A stretch of DNA of 64,000 nucleotides from Planctomycetota bacterium (GCA_031254915.1 JAIRTL010000037.1:1-64000); one strand, 5' to 3'; shown: positions 52,208 to 61,717, numbered from the stretch's first letter. The notes: generated by a model from the sequence alone, not told the origin. Numbers and translations: made by a program.

Positions 52208-54250
52208 TCAGGCCTTGATATAGTTGTAGATGTTTTCGTAGTCCTTCGCCGGATTCTTCCAGGAGTAATTGTAGCGCATGCCGTTTCTGGCCAGGCGGTT
52301 GAAGGCGGGCGGATTGTCGTACCACAGCCTGATGGCGCGCTTGAGTCCGTAGTCGAGGCTTTCCGGGGTCGCGTCGCGGAAGCTGAAGCCGTTGGCGTTG
52401 TTCAGGCCCTTCCCCGAGTTCTCCAGATCGAAGACGGTGTCGACGAGGCCGCCGGTCTCGCGGACGACGGGCACGGCGCCGTAGCGTAGCGCGATCATCT
52501 GGGTCAGGCCGCAGGGCTCGTACAGGCTGGGAACGAGGAAGATGTCGCTGCCGGCGTAGATGAGGCGGGAAAGATCCTCGTGGTAGCCGATGTAGAGGTT
52601 GACGTCGTGATTGTCCTTGAGCTCATGCTGGAGGCGGAGGAAATCGGCGTTGACTTTCGGATCGGGGGCGCTTCCGAGAAGGACATATTGTCCCTGCTCC
52701 TCGATGGTGGCGAAAATGGCCCGCTTGATCAGGTCGAGGCCCTTCTGGTGCGTCAACCTGGTCACGACGGACACGATCGGCTTCCACGCGTCCCACAGAC
52801 CCAGCCATTCGCGCAGCGCCGTCTTGTTCTTGTACTTTTCGAAGAAGTCGTCGCCGATGGAATAGCGCGCCGCGATCTTCTGGTCGGTCTGCGGGTTCCA
52901 GGCTTCGTAATCGAGGCCGTTGAGGACGCCGCCGACCTTGGCGGCGTTCTTGGCGATGGTGTTCTGGAGCCCGCGGCCGCCGACGACGGTCTTGAGTTCG
53001 CCGGCGTAGGTGGGGCTGACGGTGGTGACGAAGTTCGAATAGACGATCCCCGCCTTCATCATGTTTATGCAGTTGTGGCGGGCGTCGTCCTGCATGCGGT
53101 CCATGCGCAGGTAGTTGCGGACGTCGAGTCCGACCATGCCCAGCAGCTTGTCGCCGAAGCCGCACAGGCCCTGGCATTCGTTGTTGTGGATGGTGTAGAC
53201 GACGCGCGAATTGTTCCAGCCCATCTTTCCGTAGATGTCCCAGAGCATGGCGGGGACAAGCCCGGTCGTCCAGTCGTGGCAGTGGATGATGTCGGGGCGG
53301 CGCCCGCTCTTGAAGAGGAACTCGAGCGCCTGGCGGCTGAAATACGCGAAGCGGTAGAGGTCGTCGTCGAAGCCGTAGATCGACGGCCTGTTCGAATAGA
53401 TGCCGCCGGTGATGAAATTGACCTTCAGGCCTTCGACCCACCCCTGGTACACCTTCTCGGATCGCCATTCGTTGAAGTGCGGACTCCACAGTTCGCCGTA
53501 AATTTCGTGAAGATCGTGGATGGTGTCGTAGCGCATGCAGGAATACATCGGCGCGATCACCTCGACCTCGTGGCCGCGATTCATCAGTTCGCGCCCCAGA
53601 CCCTGGACGACGTCGCCGAGGCCGCCCACCTTGGCGGTGGGAGCGACTTCCGGAGCGATCATGACGATGTACAACCTTTTCTCCTTGGGGAGGACCCGGG
53701 TGGTTCGATATTCCGGCATGCTCCACCCGTCGCCGGAATCGTCTTCCCCGAAATACTCCTCCGCGACGGCCGCGGCCGGGTCGTCCTCGAAAGTCACCGG
53801 CGCCTTGGCGCTCACCGTCCCGAAAACCCCGTGCCCGGCGGGGAGATTTTCCTCCGGAATGTCCGCCTCCGAAGCGGCGCCGCCCGGATAGCCGAGGCGC
53901 GGCACGCCCTCGAAATAGGCCGGATCAACCTCGAGCGCCGGCGGCGGCGCGTAAGCGGGCAGAGAATCGGGATCGACGACCTGGATCGGCTCCGACCCCT
54001 CCCGAATCGCGACCGGTTCGGCCGTGACGTCGGAAAGCCGGCCATCCTCCCGCGCCGCATCGGCGGCGGCCCCGGAAACGGCAACCGCGCCGCCCAACGG
54101 CGGCAAGCCGCGTATTTCCGGCGTATCCGGCGTCTTGGGAACGGGCGGCGCCGACGCGGCGCGGATAACCGCGCTCCTTCCGGAGCGGGAAAGCCGTGCC
54201 CGCCTCGCCTTCGCCTCGGCCCTGCGCTTATGCTCTTTTTTCGACGCCAT
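52208..54250 (-). CDS. glgA: Glycogen synthase with long N-terminal extension
   Basis: GT5 glycogen synthase using ADP-glucose (or UDP-glucose). The catalytic part begins near residue 192 (LYIVMIAPEVAPTAKVGGLG) and holds KVGGLGDVV, DIIHCHDWTTGLVPAMLW and the C-terminal FLVPSLYEPCGLTQMIA. The first ~185 residues are extra: a highly basic start (KKEHKRRAEAKARRARLSR) and a proline/alanine-rich, acidic, probably unordered part. Total 680 residues against about 480 for ordinary GlgA. Its promoter lies at 54311-54339. It heads the pilT-pilC-pilS-pilR-pseudouridine synthase run, a curious mix. Confidence 0.92.
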   Translation of the reverse strand: MASKKEHKRRAEAKARRARLSRSGRSAVIRAASAPPVPKTPDTPEIRGLPPLGGAVAVSGAAADAAREDGRLSDVTAEPVAIREGSEPIQVVDPDSLPAYAPPPALEVDPAYFEGVPRLGYPGGAASEADIPEENLPAGHGVFGTVSAKAPVTFEDDPAAAVAEEYFGEDDSGDGWSMPEYRTTRVLPKEKRLYIVMIAPEVAPTAKVGGLGDVVQGLGRELMNRGHEVEVIAPMYSCMRYDTIHDLHEIYGELWSPHFNEWRSEKVYQGWVEGLKVNFITGGIYSNRPSIYGFDDDLYRFAYFSRQALEFLFKSGRRPDIIHCHDWTTGLVPAMLWDIYGKMGWNNSRVVYTIHNNECQGLCGFGDKLLGMVGLDVRNYLRMDRMQDDARHNCINMMKAGIVYSNFVTTVSPTYAGELKTVVGGRGLQNTIAKNAAKVGGVLNGLDYEAWNPQTDQKIAARYSIGDDFFEKYKNKTALREWLGLWDAWKPIVSVVTRLTHQKGLDLIKRAIFATIEEQGQYVLLGSAPDPKVNADFLRLQHELKDNHDVNLYIGYHEDLSRLIYAGSDIFLVPSLYEPCGLTQMIALRYGAVPVVRETGGLVDTVFDLENSGKGLNNANGFSFRDATPESLDYGLKRAIRLWYDNPPAFNRLARNGMRYNYSWKNPAKDYENIYNYIKA

Positions 54251-54310
54251 GATTCACTCCCGCCTTGTTGGATCGGGACGCCGGCTTGATTATCGCCATG
54301 GAACAGCTTA

Positions 54311-54339
54311 ATAATGCGCAGCGAACAAGCCGGGGTCAA
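54311..54339 (-). promoter_or_regulatory. Promoter of the glgA-pil operon
   Basis: On the minus strand TTGACC (54339-54334), 17-bp spacer, CATTAT (54316-54311). It overlaps the last codons of the upstream gene. Transcription would begin near 54304, about 54 nt before the glgA start. Confidence 0.6.
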
Positions 54340-55196
54340 GGACTTTTAGGCTCCTCCGCGCCCTGTTTGGTTGGAACCTGAAAACCACGCGGTGAATTTA
54401 CGCCATTTTCGTGGAACAACTTATTCCAATCACAGTCGCAGTACAGCAGCGTTCCGGCGGCGACGCCCAGCGGCATCAAAAGAAGCCCGACGAAGGGGAC
54501 GAAAAAGAGGATCTGCATGACGGCGCCGAAACCGACGATCTTCCGGATATTCCCCTTGGCGAGCAGTTTTTTGTGCTTCGGGCGCAAATAGTTCCTCGCC
54601 ATCGCCGAGTCGATGAAGCCGAAACCGGAAAAATACGCGCCCACGAGAAACAGGGGCGCAAATCCGATCACCGGCACCAGCAAAAACGGCAGGGAAAACA
54701 CGGAGTACACCAATTGTTTGCACGCGGTCGCGATCGAGTCCCAGACGCTCAGCAGCGAGGCGCGCGCGGTCAACCGGAACGGAAGGTCCGGACTTTTCGC
54801 CGTTCCCGTGTACACGGCCTCGATCTTCTCCGACAGCAGATCATTCAGGGGAGAAGCGAGGATCATGCCGACGGCCGTGAAGCTGAAGTACGCGATCGCC
54901 AGCGCCGCCAATCCCGCCGCCGCCTTCACGATCCAGCCCGCCCAGTTGACCGCCGCCGAGAGCCAGCGGCCGGCCGGCCCCCAGAAGTCCCAGGCGACGG
55001 CGCCGATTTCCCAGCGGCCCAGAAGCCAGAAAAGAAGCGCCAGAGCCAGCGCGTACAACAGGATGTTCAGGAGGAGCGGCAGCGCGGCGTATCGCTTCAC
55101 GCCGCCGTTGGCGAGCAGAAATCGGAGCCCGCGCAACGGCAGCGCGGCTCCGGCGAAGAAGCCTCCGGTCGACGGCGCCGGCAAGTCCTTGCCCAT
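54336..55196 (-). CDS. CysZ/EI24-family membrane protein
   Basis: Protein of 286 residues with four to six hydrophobic segments (YAALPLLLNILLYALALALL; GWIVKAAAGLAALAIAYFSF; FLLVPVIGFAPLFLVGAYF; ILFFVPFVGLLLMPLGVAAG). The pattern FSFTAVGMILASPLNDLLSEKIE is typical of the EI24/CysZ (DUF540) family, members of which include sulfate permease CysZ. No cysteine-synthesis genes are adjacent, so transport function is not assured. ATG 55196 has GGGGAG at the right spacing; a TTG at 55250 would start inside the inverted repeat and is less likely. Confidence 0.78.
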   Translation of the reverse strand: MGKDLPAPSTGGFFAGAALPLRGLRFLLANGGVKRYAALPLLLNILLYALALALLFWLLGRWEIGAVAWDFWGPAGRWLSAAVNWAGWIVKAAAGLAALAIAYFSFTAVGMILASPLNDLLSEKIEAVYTGTAKSPDLPFRLTARASLLSVWDSIATACKQLVYSVFSLPFLLVPVIGFAPLFLVGAYFSGFGFIDSAMARNYLRPKHKKLLAKGNIRKIVGFGAVMQILFFVPFVGLLLMPLGVAAGTLLYCDCDWNKLFHENGVNSPRGFQVPTKQGAEEPKSP

Positions 55197-55245
55197 GTAA
55201 CGAGGCTCCCCTTCGCGTTCCGCCTCCTTGCGCGCATCCCCGGGA

Positions 55246-55290
55246 GACAACCGCCCCGAACCGTCTCTGGCGCGGTTCGGGGCGGTTGTC
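55246..55290. repeat. Perfect 18-bp inverted repeat
   Basis: GACAACCGCCCCGAACCG (55246-55263), 9-nt spacer, CGGTTCGGGGCGGTTGTC (55273-55290). No T-tract on either side. It lies in the 110 bp between the GH57 gene and the CysZ-like gene, both on the minus strand, 17 bp after the GH57 stop. Confidence 0.85.
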
Positions 55291-55306
55291 CGACGCGAGG
55301 CCGCGC

Positions 55307-57757
55307 CTACCCGTCCGCCATCCTGCGGAAGTCCATGTCGTCGAACGCGAAAATGCAGTCCGCCGTTTCAAGCGTGCAGAGATAGGTCATATCGATACGG
55401 TCGTTTTCTATCTGGCGCAGAAGCTCCCGCGTCCTCGCCGCGTGGACAGTGATGCGGAGTTCCGAATAGCGCACCGCCTGTCCAGTCTCGATGAGGAACC
55501 CCCAGTCCGAGGAAATCGCCAGGAAGAGCTCGCGCACAGCCTGGTTGAGGGCGCGGACCAGGATCGGATCCTCGGTGTTCCTGTGCTTGTTCGCCAGCGT
55601 CTTCACCTGCTGCGAGAGCCGGTACATGTGGCGGTAGACCCAGCAATTGGGCTGGTAGCTGCGTCCGTCCACCCAGGTCTGGAAATAATCCTTCTTGCCC
55701 CACGAACTCGCGCCCGGCATCATGCGCTGGTGGCGCTTTTGCTCGCCGAGGTATTCGGACGGCGTGACCGGACGGACCTCGACCTGATCGTAAAGCAGCT
55801 TGCGGAACACGGACTCGATCCACAGCGGCCCCTCTTCCCACCAGTGGCCGAACAGTTCCGCGTCATAGGCCGAAACAACCATCGACTTGTGGTTCGTCGA
55901 GCGCTGGACATGGTGCGCCTTGGCGCCGCGATAATAGGCGAACTGGCCGGCCTGCTCGTGAACTGTGCCTTCGGCCCACATGGGGTTGTAATAATCCTTG
56001 TCGCCGAGGCTGCCGCCTTTCCTGGTGATGCGGTAATACTTGATGCCGGTGTTGCGGCGCACGTTCGCGGTCTGGAAATACTCGGGGAGATAGTCCCATT
56101 CCGCCTCGTAGCCGAGGTCACGATACCATTCCTTGTAATTCGGGTGCCCGGGATATCCGCCTTCGCGCGACCACACGGAGGAGCGCGTCTCTTCGTCGAT
56201 GCCGAAGAAGGCGACGCCGGCGGGGGAGATCACCGGGGCGTCGGTGCCGAAGAACGACTTGGTGTCGCCCTGGTCGATGCCGGCGGCGCTCATCAGCGTC
56301 CACTTGATGCCGTTGTCGGCGAGAAGCTTGTCAATGCCGGGGGTGAAGGCGTTTTCGGGCAGCCAGAAACCGCGCGGCGGGCGGCCGAAGACGCGCTCGT
56401 ACTGCTTGACGCCGGTGGCGATCTGGGCGTTGGCGGCTTCCGGGACATGTTTGAAGAGGGGCAGGATCATGTGCGTGGCGGCGCAGGTGATGACCTCGAT
56501 CTTCCCCATGTTCTGGAAGTCGCGGTAGCCGCGCGTCAGGTCGCCTTCGTAGGCGTCGAAAACGGTTTTGGCGATCCAGAAGCGGTGCAGGGTCTGTTCG
56601 ATCGTGTCGTACCAGGGCTTCCCCTTCGAGTTGTCCCGCTCCCTGGTGGCGAGGGCGATCAATTCGTCGATATGCCGCGAGGCGCGCTTCTGGAGAAGGG
56701 GCGTCTGCATCATCGACAGCAACGACGGCGTCAACGACAAGGTGACGCGGAAATCGACCTTGTCCTTTTCGAGCCGCCAGAACATGTTGAGAAGCTGGGT
56801 GTACACCGACGCCACCGCTTCCATGAACCACTGTTCCTCGAGGGGAACGTCGTATTCCGGATGATGGACGAACGGCAAATGCTGGTGGAGGACAAGCGAC
56901 CAGTAGCCGCGTTCGTCGGGCGCGTAGTGGGTGCGGTTTTTCCAGTAATTGTACTGGTTGATGCGCCATTCCGACTGCCCGACCTCGAGGATGACGTTGT
57001 TCGGATCGACCTCGATGTCCGCCCAGTCCGCGTACTTCTGCCGGTTCGTCGCGGAATCCCTCGGCGCGAAGGCGCTGTTGGAACGGGCGACGACCTCGAA
57101 ATACTCGGTCCCCTCGGCGCGGTAGCCGATTTCGGCGACGTAGTCGTTGTCCGGCTTCACCTTGACCCAATACTCGTTCTTGTCGTTGAGCCAGTCGTCG
57201 ACCTCGAACATCGAGTGCGCGTTGAAGCCGCTGAATTCTATGCCCGTGACCTGATAGACGCGGAGGATCAGCCGGTTCTTTTCGAAGAAATCGTCGCCGA
57301 ACTTCGTTTTCAACCCTTCGCGCGTGCTATCCCCCACCTCCCAGACGGCGAACATGGACTCCGGGTCGCGGGGAATGAGGTAGAGATATGTCTCGTTGTA
57401 CAGCGGATCGAGATACGGCACTTCCTTGAGAAGGTCGAGGTTGATTTTGACCCGCACTCCCTCTTCGCCGGGGATCGCTTCGCCGGGCCGGAGGCCGTCG
57501 TCCTCCTTCGCCGCTTTTTGGACGCCGGTGTTCGCCGACACCCTGCCGCCGGAACGGATGACGTCCTTCTTTTCGCCCGTTTCCTTGAGGGATTTGAGCC
57601 GGCCGGAAACGCCGGCCTTGAGGACGGCGCCGTTTTCGGGCGCGCCCGGCCGCTCTTCGACGGCCCCGGACGCGGCCGGTCGTTCGGCCGCCGCTTCGGG
57701 AACGTCCGTCTTGTCGGGACGGTTTTCGTCCATGCCCTGTTCCAGGCCTTTGGCCAT
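55307..57757 (-). CDS. DUF4912-GH57 protein, probable 1,4-alpha-glucan branching enzyme
   Basis: Protein of 816 residues. After a charged, unordered start (about 1-95) comes a DUF4912 domain (about 110-255: NETYLYLIPRDPESMFAVWE), a possible sugar-binding module. The GH57/DUF1957 catalytic part begins with SLVLHQHLPFVHHPEY; the nucleophile Glu is in GFWLPENAFTPGID (about 467) and the acid Asp in SAYDAELFGHWW (about 630). Related GH57 enzymes branch glycogen. Its place next to glgA fits. The promoter is at 57812-57840. Substrate specificity (branching or amylopullulanase-like) is inferred. Confidence 0.88.
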   Translation of the reverse strand: MAKGLEQGMDENRPDKTDVPEAAAERPAASGAVEERPGAPENGAVLKAGVSGRLKSLKETGEKKDVIRSGGRVSANTGVQKAAKEDDGLRPGEAIPGEEGVRVKINLDLLKEVPYLDPLYNETYLYLIPRDPESMFAVWEVGDSTREGLKTKFGDDFFEKNRLILRVYQVTGIEFSGFNAHSMFEVDDWLNDKNEYWVKVKPDNDYVAEIGYRAEGTEYFEVVARSNSAFAPRDSATNRQKYADWADIEVDPNNVILEVGQSEWRINQYNYWKNRTHYAPDERGYWSLVLHQHLPFVHHPEYDVPLEEQWFMEAVASVYTQLLNMFWRLEKDKVDFRVTLSLTPSLLSMMQTPLLQKRASRHIDELIALATRERDNSKGKPWYDTIEQTLHRFWIAKTVFDAYEGDLTRGYRDFQNMGKIEVITCAATHMILPLFKHVPEAANAQIATGVKQYERVFGRPPRGFWLPENAFTPGIDKLLADNGIKWTLMSAAGIDQGDTKSFFGTDAPVISPAGVAFFGIDEETRSSVWSREGGYPGHPNYKEWYRDLGYEAEWDYLPEYFQTANVRRNTGIKYYRITRKGGSLGDKDYYNPMWAEGTVHEQAGQFAYYRGAKAHHVQRSTNHKSMVVSAYDAELFGHWWEEGPLWIESVFRKLLYDQVEVRPVTPSEYLGEQKRHQRMMPGASSWGKKDYFQTWVDGRSYQPNCWVYRHMYRLSQQVKTLANKHRNTEDPILVRALNQAVRELFLAISSDWGFLIETGQAVRYSELRITVHAARTRELLRQIENDRIDMTYLCTLETADCIFAFDDMDFRRMADG

Positions 57758-57811
57758 GTCGTTCCCCCTTGTCATTGGATGTGGGAATGCGGACTCGCCC
57801 GCGCGGCATAC

Positions 57812-57840
57812 AGAATAGGGCATGACGCAAACGAACGCAA
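57812..57840 (-). promoter_or_regulatory. Promoter of the GH57 gene
   Basis: On the minus strand TTGCGT (57840-57835), 17-bp spacer, TATTCT (57817-57812). Transcription would start near 57805, about 48 nt before the ATG. AAGGGGG lies at the ribosome-binding position. Confidence 0.65.
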
Positions 57841-57967
57841 GCGAACGTCGTTGATTTCCGTGAAAGCGCACAGCGTTTGTCGATGGAAGACTCGGTTGCG
57901 TTCGCCGCCCCGCGCCGCGCGGGACGGGTTCGGAAAGCGATGCGCCGCGGACTTCGCGCCGCCATGC

Positions 57968-60214
57968 TCATTGCATCGACGCGGGATCGATGTCGAGGGT
58001 CGTTTTGACGCCGCCCTGCTCGCCCGGGATTATCCTCGCGGCGGAAAGCCATTGGGAAAGCCCGACGTGGTCCGGCGCGAACAGCATGATGTGCCGGCGG
58101 TATACGCCCCGAAGGCGCTCGATTTCGCACGGCGCGGGACCGAGCAGGCGCAGGCCGCCCTTGAGTTCCGCCTTCGCCGCGGCGCCGACCCGCCTCGCCT
58201 CCTCCTCCACCGCGCCGCGCTTTTCGCCCGAAAAAACCAGCCTTGCCAAGCGCCCGAACGGCGGATAGCCGCCGCGCCGGCGGTCCGGCAGTTCCGTTTC
58301 GATAAAGCCGCCGTAATTCCGTTCCACGGCGAACCGCACCGCCGGGTGTTCCGGCTGGAACGCCTGGACGACCGCGAGCCCGGGTTTCTCCGCCCTGCCC
58401 GCCCGGCCGATCACCTGGGTGACGAGTTGGAAGGTCCGTTCCGACGCGCGGAAATCGGTCAGCCCCAACGCGCCGTCCGCCATGAGGACGCCCACCAGGG
58501 TGACGTTCGGGAAATCGAGCCCCTTGGCGACCATCTGCGTGCCGAGAAGAATGTCGTATTCGCCGCGCGCGAAGGCGGCGAGAGCGTCCTTGTGCGCGTC
58601 CTTCGCCCCCATGCTGTCCGAATCCATCCTGAGAAGCCGCGCCCTGGGGAACAACGACCCGAGCGCATCTTCGGCCCGCTCCGTCCCGGCGCCGCCGAAC
58701 CGGAGCGCCCTCGCCCCGCAGGCGGGGCACGTGTCCGGAACGGAAAGCGTCCTCCCGCAATAGCCGCAACGCATCACCCCTTCGCCGCGGTGGTGGGTCA
58801 TGGCGATGTCGCAGTCCGGGCATTCCATGGCGTCGCCGCAGGCGGCGCAGCGGACGATCGTATGAAAGCCGCGCCGGTTGAGGAAAAGGATGGCCTGCCC
58901 GCGTCTGGCGAGGCAGTCCCCGAGCGCGCGTTCAAGATCGCGCGATATCAGGACCGGCCGCTTGACGTCCGCCCATTCCCGCCGAAGGTCGACGACCTTC
59001 ACCTCGGGCGGTCTCGCGCCGCCGGCCCGGGTGGGCATGGCGACGATCCGGTGTTTGCCGGAAAGGGCGTTGGCCCAGCTTTCCAGGGACGGCGTCGCCG
59101 AGCCGAGCACCGCCACGGCGCCCGACAGCGAGGCGCGCACCAGCGCCAGGTCGCGCGCGTGATAGCGCGGATCGTTGTCCTGCTTGTAGGTGCGCTCGTG
59201 CTCCTCGTCGACGATCACGATTCCGAGGTCGCGAACCGGCGCGAACAAGGCCGACCGCGCCCCGACGGCGAGCTTCAATTCCCCCGACCGCAACCGCCGC
59301 CAATGCTCCGCCCGCTCCCCCTCGGCCAGATGCGAGTGCAGCACCGCGAGGCCGCCGAACCGGGATTCGAACCTGGCGACCGTCTGCGGGGTGAGGCTGA
59401 TTTCCGGCACCAGCGCAAGCGCGCCCCGTCCCGCCTCCACCGCCCTGGCGATCAGCCGCATATACACTTCCGTCTTGCCGCTGCCGGTGGCGCCGTGGAG
59501 GAGGAACGAGGCGAAGGCGCCGCCGTCCATCGCCGCGCCGATGGTCCGCACCGCGTCCGCCTGCTCCGGCGACATCGTGACGCCGCCGTCCCGGTCGAGG
59601 ACGCGCGTCGTTCCCGCCTCGGGGGCGGAGAAGGAGACAAACCCCTTTTTCGCGAGCTGCGCCAGCACCGGCGGCGAAAGGGACGCGGGCGCGCCCCCGG
59701 CATCCGGCCTGAGTGGGGCGCCGGAGTTCTCGCCGAACCATTCCGCGAGGGCGCAAAGCGCTTCAGCCTGACGGGGCGCTTTTCGGCGGTAGCGCTCCGC
59801 CTCCGCCGCGAGCGCCTCCGGCGGCGCGAGGGCGCGCAACTCCCGCGCCGCCCGCATCGCGCGGCCGCGCTTGACGCCGGCGGGAACGGCGGCGGCCAGA
59901 ACCGTTCCCCAACCGGTCCGGTACTACTTCGCCGCCCATTTCGTCAGTTCGAGGATGTCCGGCGGAATGCGTTCCGACTCCGGGGAGACGGAGGAAAGCT
60001 CCCTGACGAGCTTCGGATCGATTGGCGGGATCGGGGAAACGGACACGACGACGCCCCTGATGGAGCGCCTGCCGAACGGCGCCTCCACCCGGTCGCCGGG
60101 TGCGACGGGAAGCATGAAGGCGTCCGGTATCCGGTAATGGAACACCTTGGTCACCGGAGCCTCCACCACAACCCCGGCGTACAACGGTCTGTCGGAATTG
60201 GACACTGACGTCAC
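57968..60214 (-). pseudogene. priA: Primosomal protein PriA, interrupted by in-frame TAG
   Basis: Replication-restart helicase. From GTG 60214 (overlapping the previous stop as GTGA) the N-terminal DNA-binding domain reads YAGVVVEAPVTKVFHYRIP and RIPPDILELTKWAAK, then TAG at 59926-59924 (codon 97), then YRTGWGTVLAAAVPAG in the same frame. PriA normally has YY here, so a Tyr codon has become TAG. The remaining 652 codons are intact: GATGSGKTEVYMRLI, DEEHERTYKQDND, the four CxxC zinc pairs (CAACGDAMECPDC, CGYCGRTLSVPDTCPAC) and the helicase end. TAG ends other genes here. It may be a real nonsense mutation or a single-base sequence error. Confidence 0.88.
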
Positions 60215-61617
60215 CCCAGAAGCGCCGCCCGCCCGGGCAGGAAGCCGCCCGGGCGCACCTTGGCCGCAAGCTCCGCCTGGTCGAGGCTGAAAAGGGGCGA
60301 AATCTCGATCGCGATCGTCTCGCCGTAACGCCCGGCGCGGCCGGGGACGTCGATCCCCGCCGCCGCCAGCCATTCTCCGAAGTAGTTGGACAGAAGCTGG
60401 CGCGACGACGCGACCGAATCGACGCCGACCGCGTTCTTCACCGGGGCGAATTCGTGCTCGCGCTTGACCTCGAGGTTGACCGACTTCCCGGCGAAGGGGA
60501 TGGCGTCGAAAACAAAGGTCTCGAACTTGACGGCGTTCTCCTTCTCCGGCCGCACGATCTTTTCGCCGTCGTGGTATTGAACCTTCTTTCTGGCCTGGTG
60601 CCACGGCAGAAGGGCGCCGCCGCCGACCCGCTCCACGAAATCGACGTTGATGACGTGGATGGCGATCGACCCGGCCCAGAACTTGAGCCGCCCGGACCGG
60701 TCGCGCGCGTTCATGGTCTCGGCGTCGAGGTCGGAATACTCCACCACCGCGTCCCTGCCCCCGAGGCGGCAGACAATGCCGATCTTTTCGTCGGGCGCGT
60801 TCTTCTCGAGCACCTTCGACGACATCTCCGCGCCGCCCCGGACGTGCCAGCCGAGAAACCCGGGATCGGCTATGGTGACGAGGGGGTTGTCGACCTGGAA
60901 ATAGCTGATGTATTCGACGCCCCTGGAGCGCATGTCGGCGATCGCCCCGCTCGAGAGCAGGCCGGAAAGCGAACCGCCGTGCCCGTTCGGGTTCATCGCC
61001 AGCCTGGGCGGCGAGGCAAGCATGAGTTTGCCGCCGAAATCCAGGGACGGCACCATGCCCTGCATGAAAAAGAACACCGAATCGCGGTCGAGGCCGAGCC
61101 AGTCGTTTTCCTCGAAATACGCCTTCGTCGCCGGATCGTTTTCGAGGCTGGTCATGATGTACCACGGGATCGTCCTGCCGTAGCGCTTCGACCTGGCCTT
61201 GATCTGCTCGGCGTGCCACTGGAAAAGCGTCTTGCCGCTCACGGGACCCAGCGGATAGCAGCCTTTCGGCCCGGGAAAACCGAGGCGCGTCCCCTGCCCG
61301 CCGGCGACGAGGAACGCCGCCGCCTTGCCCGCCCGGAGGATGTCCTCGCCGACGGCGATCGCCTCGCGGTTCCGTTTTCCCTCGTCATGGTTGCGGGGAA
61401 GCTCCACCACCGGCGCCGGCTCGAGGGACGACAGGTCGACAGACGACCCGCCGCTTGAAAACTCCGACCGGCGCGCCCGTATCCAGGCGAAATCGACCGA
61501 GGCGCAATCGGCGAGGAGTTGGTCCCGCTCGTCGCCGGCCAAGGCGTTCCAATGCGCGAACACATGCCCCTGCCCGTTCGCCTCGAACGTTCTCCGCATC
61601 GTCTCGTAATCTGCCAT
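60211..61617 (-). CDS. Eukaryote-type UDP-N-acetylglucosamine/UDP-sugar pyrophosphorylase
   Basis: Protein of 468 residues of the UDPGP type 1 family (UAP1/AGX-like), not the bacterial GlmU fold. Marks: the nucleotide loop FLVAGGQGTRLGFPGPKG (about 100), NPNGHGGSLSGL, YISYFQVDNPLV and KFETFVFDAIPFAGKS. It probably makes UDP-GlcNAc, UDP-GalNAc or UDP-Glc from UTP and a sugar-1-phosphate. GGGAGGAT precedes the ATG. Its stop overlaps the priA start, so the two are translated together. Such enzymes are common in eukaryotes and in some PVC-type bacteria. Confidence 0.88.
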   Translation of the reverse strand: MADYETMRRTFEANGQGHVFAHWNALAGDERDQLLADCASVDFAWIRARRSEFSSGGSSVDLSSLEPAPVVELPRNHDEGKRNREAIAVGEDILRAGKAAAFLVAGGQGTRLGFPGPKGCYPLGPVSGKTLFQWHAEQIKARSKRYGRTIPWYIMTSLENDPATKAYFEENDWLGLDRDSVFFFMQGMVPSLDFGGKLMLASPPRLAMNPNGHGGSLSGLLSSGAIADMRSRGVEYISYFQVDNPLVTIADPGFLGWHVRGGAEMSSKVLEKNAPDEKIGIVCRLGGRDAVVEYSDLDAETMNARDRSGRLKFWAGSIAIHVINVDFVERVGGGALLPWHQARKKVQYHDGEKIVRPEKENAVKFETFVFDAIPFAGKSVNLEVKREHEFAPVKNAVGVDSVASSRQLLSNYFGEWLAAAGIDVPGRAGRYGETIAIEISPLFSLDQAELAAKVRPGGFLPGRAALLG

Positions 61618-61654
61618 GGGAATATCCTCCCGGGTCCGCCGCGGCGGAATACGT

Positions 61655-61681
61655 TTGCCAAAACCGGACTTCCATTATAAT
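61655..61681 (+). promoter_or_regulatory. Promoter candidate before the MFS remnant
   Basis: TTGCCA (61655-61660), short 15-bp spacer, perfect TATAAT (61676-61681). It lies in the 100 bp between the divergent pyrophosphorylase gene and the MFS remnant. Confidence 0.45.
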
Positions 61682-61717
61682 ACCGGAAGAGGAAGGGATG
61701 ACACAAGGAAACAACCA

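Noticed and set aside
59857-59926. Frameshift in priA
   Set aside because: Both halves are in the same frame; only a TAG separates them.
57968-60214. TAG reassigned to an amino acid, explaining the priA stop
   Set aside because: mraZ, the S41 protease, the hybrid kinase, alaS, hisD and rex all end in TAG at normal lengths, so TAG is a stop here.
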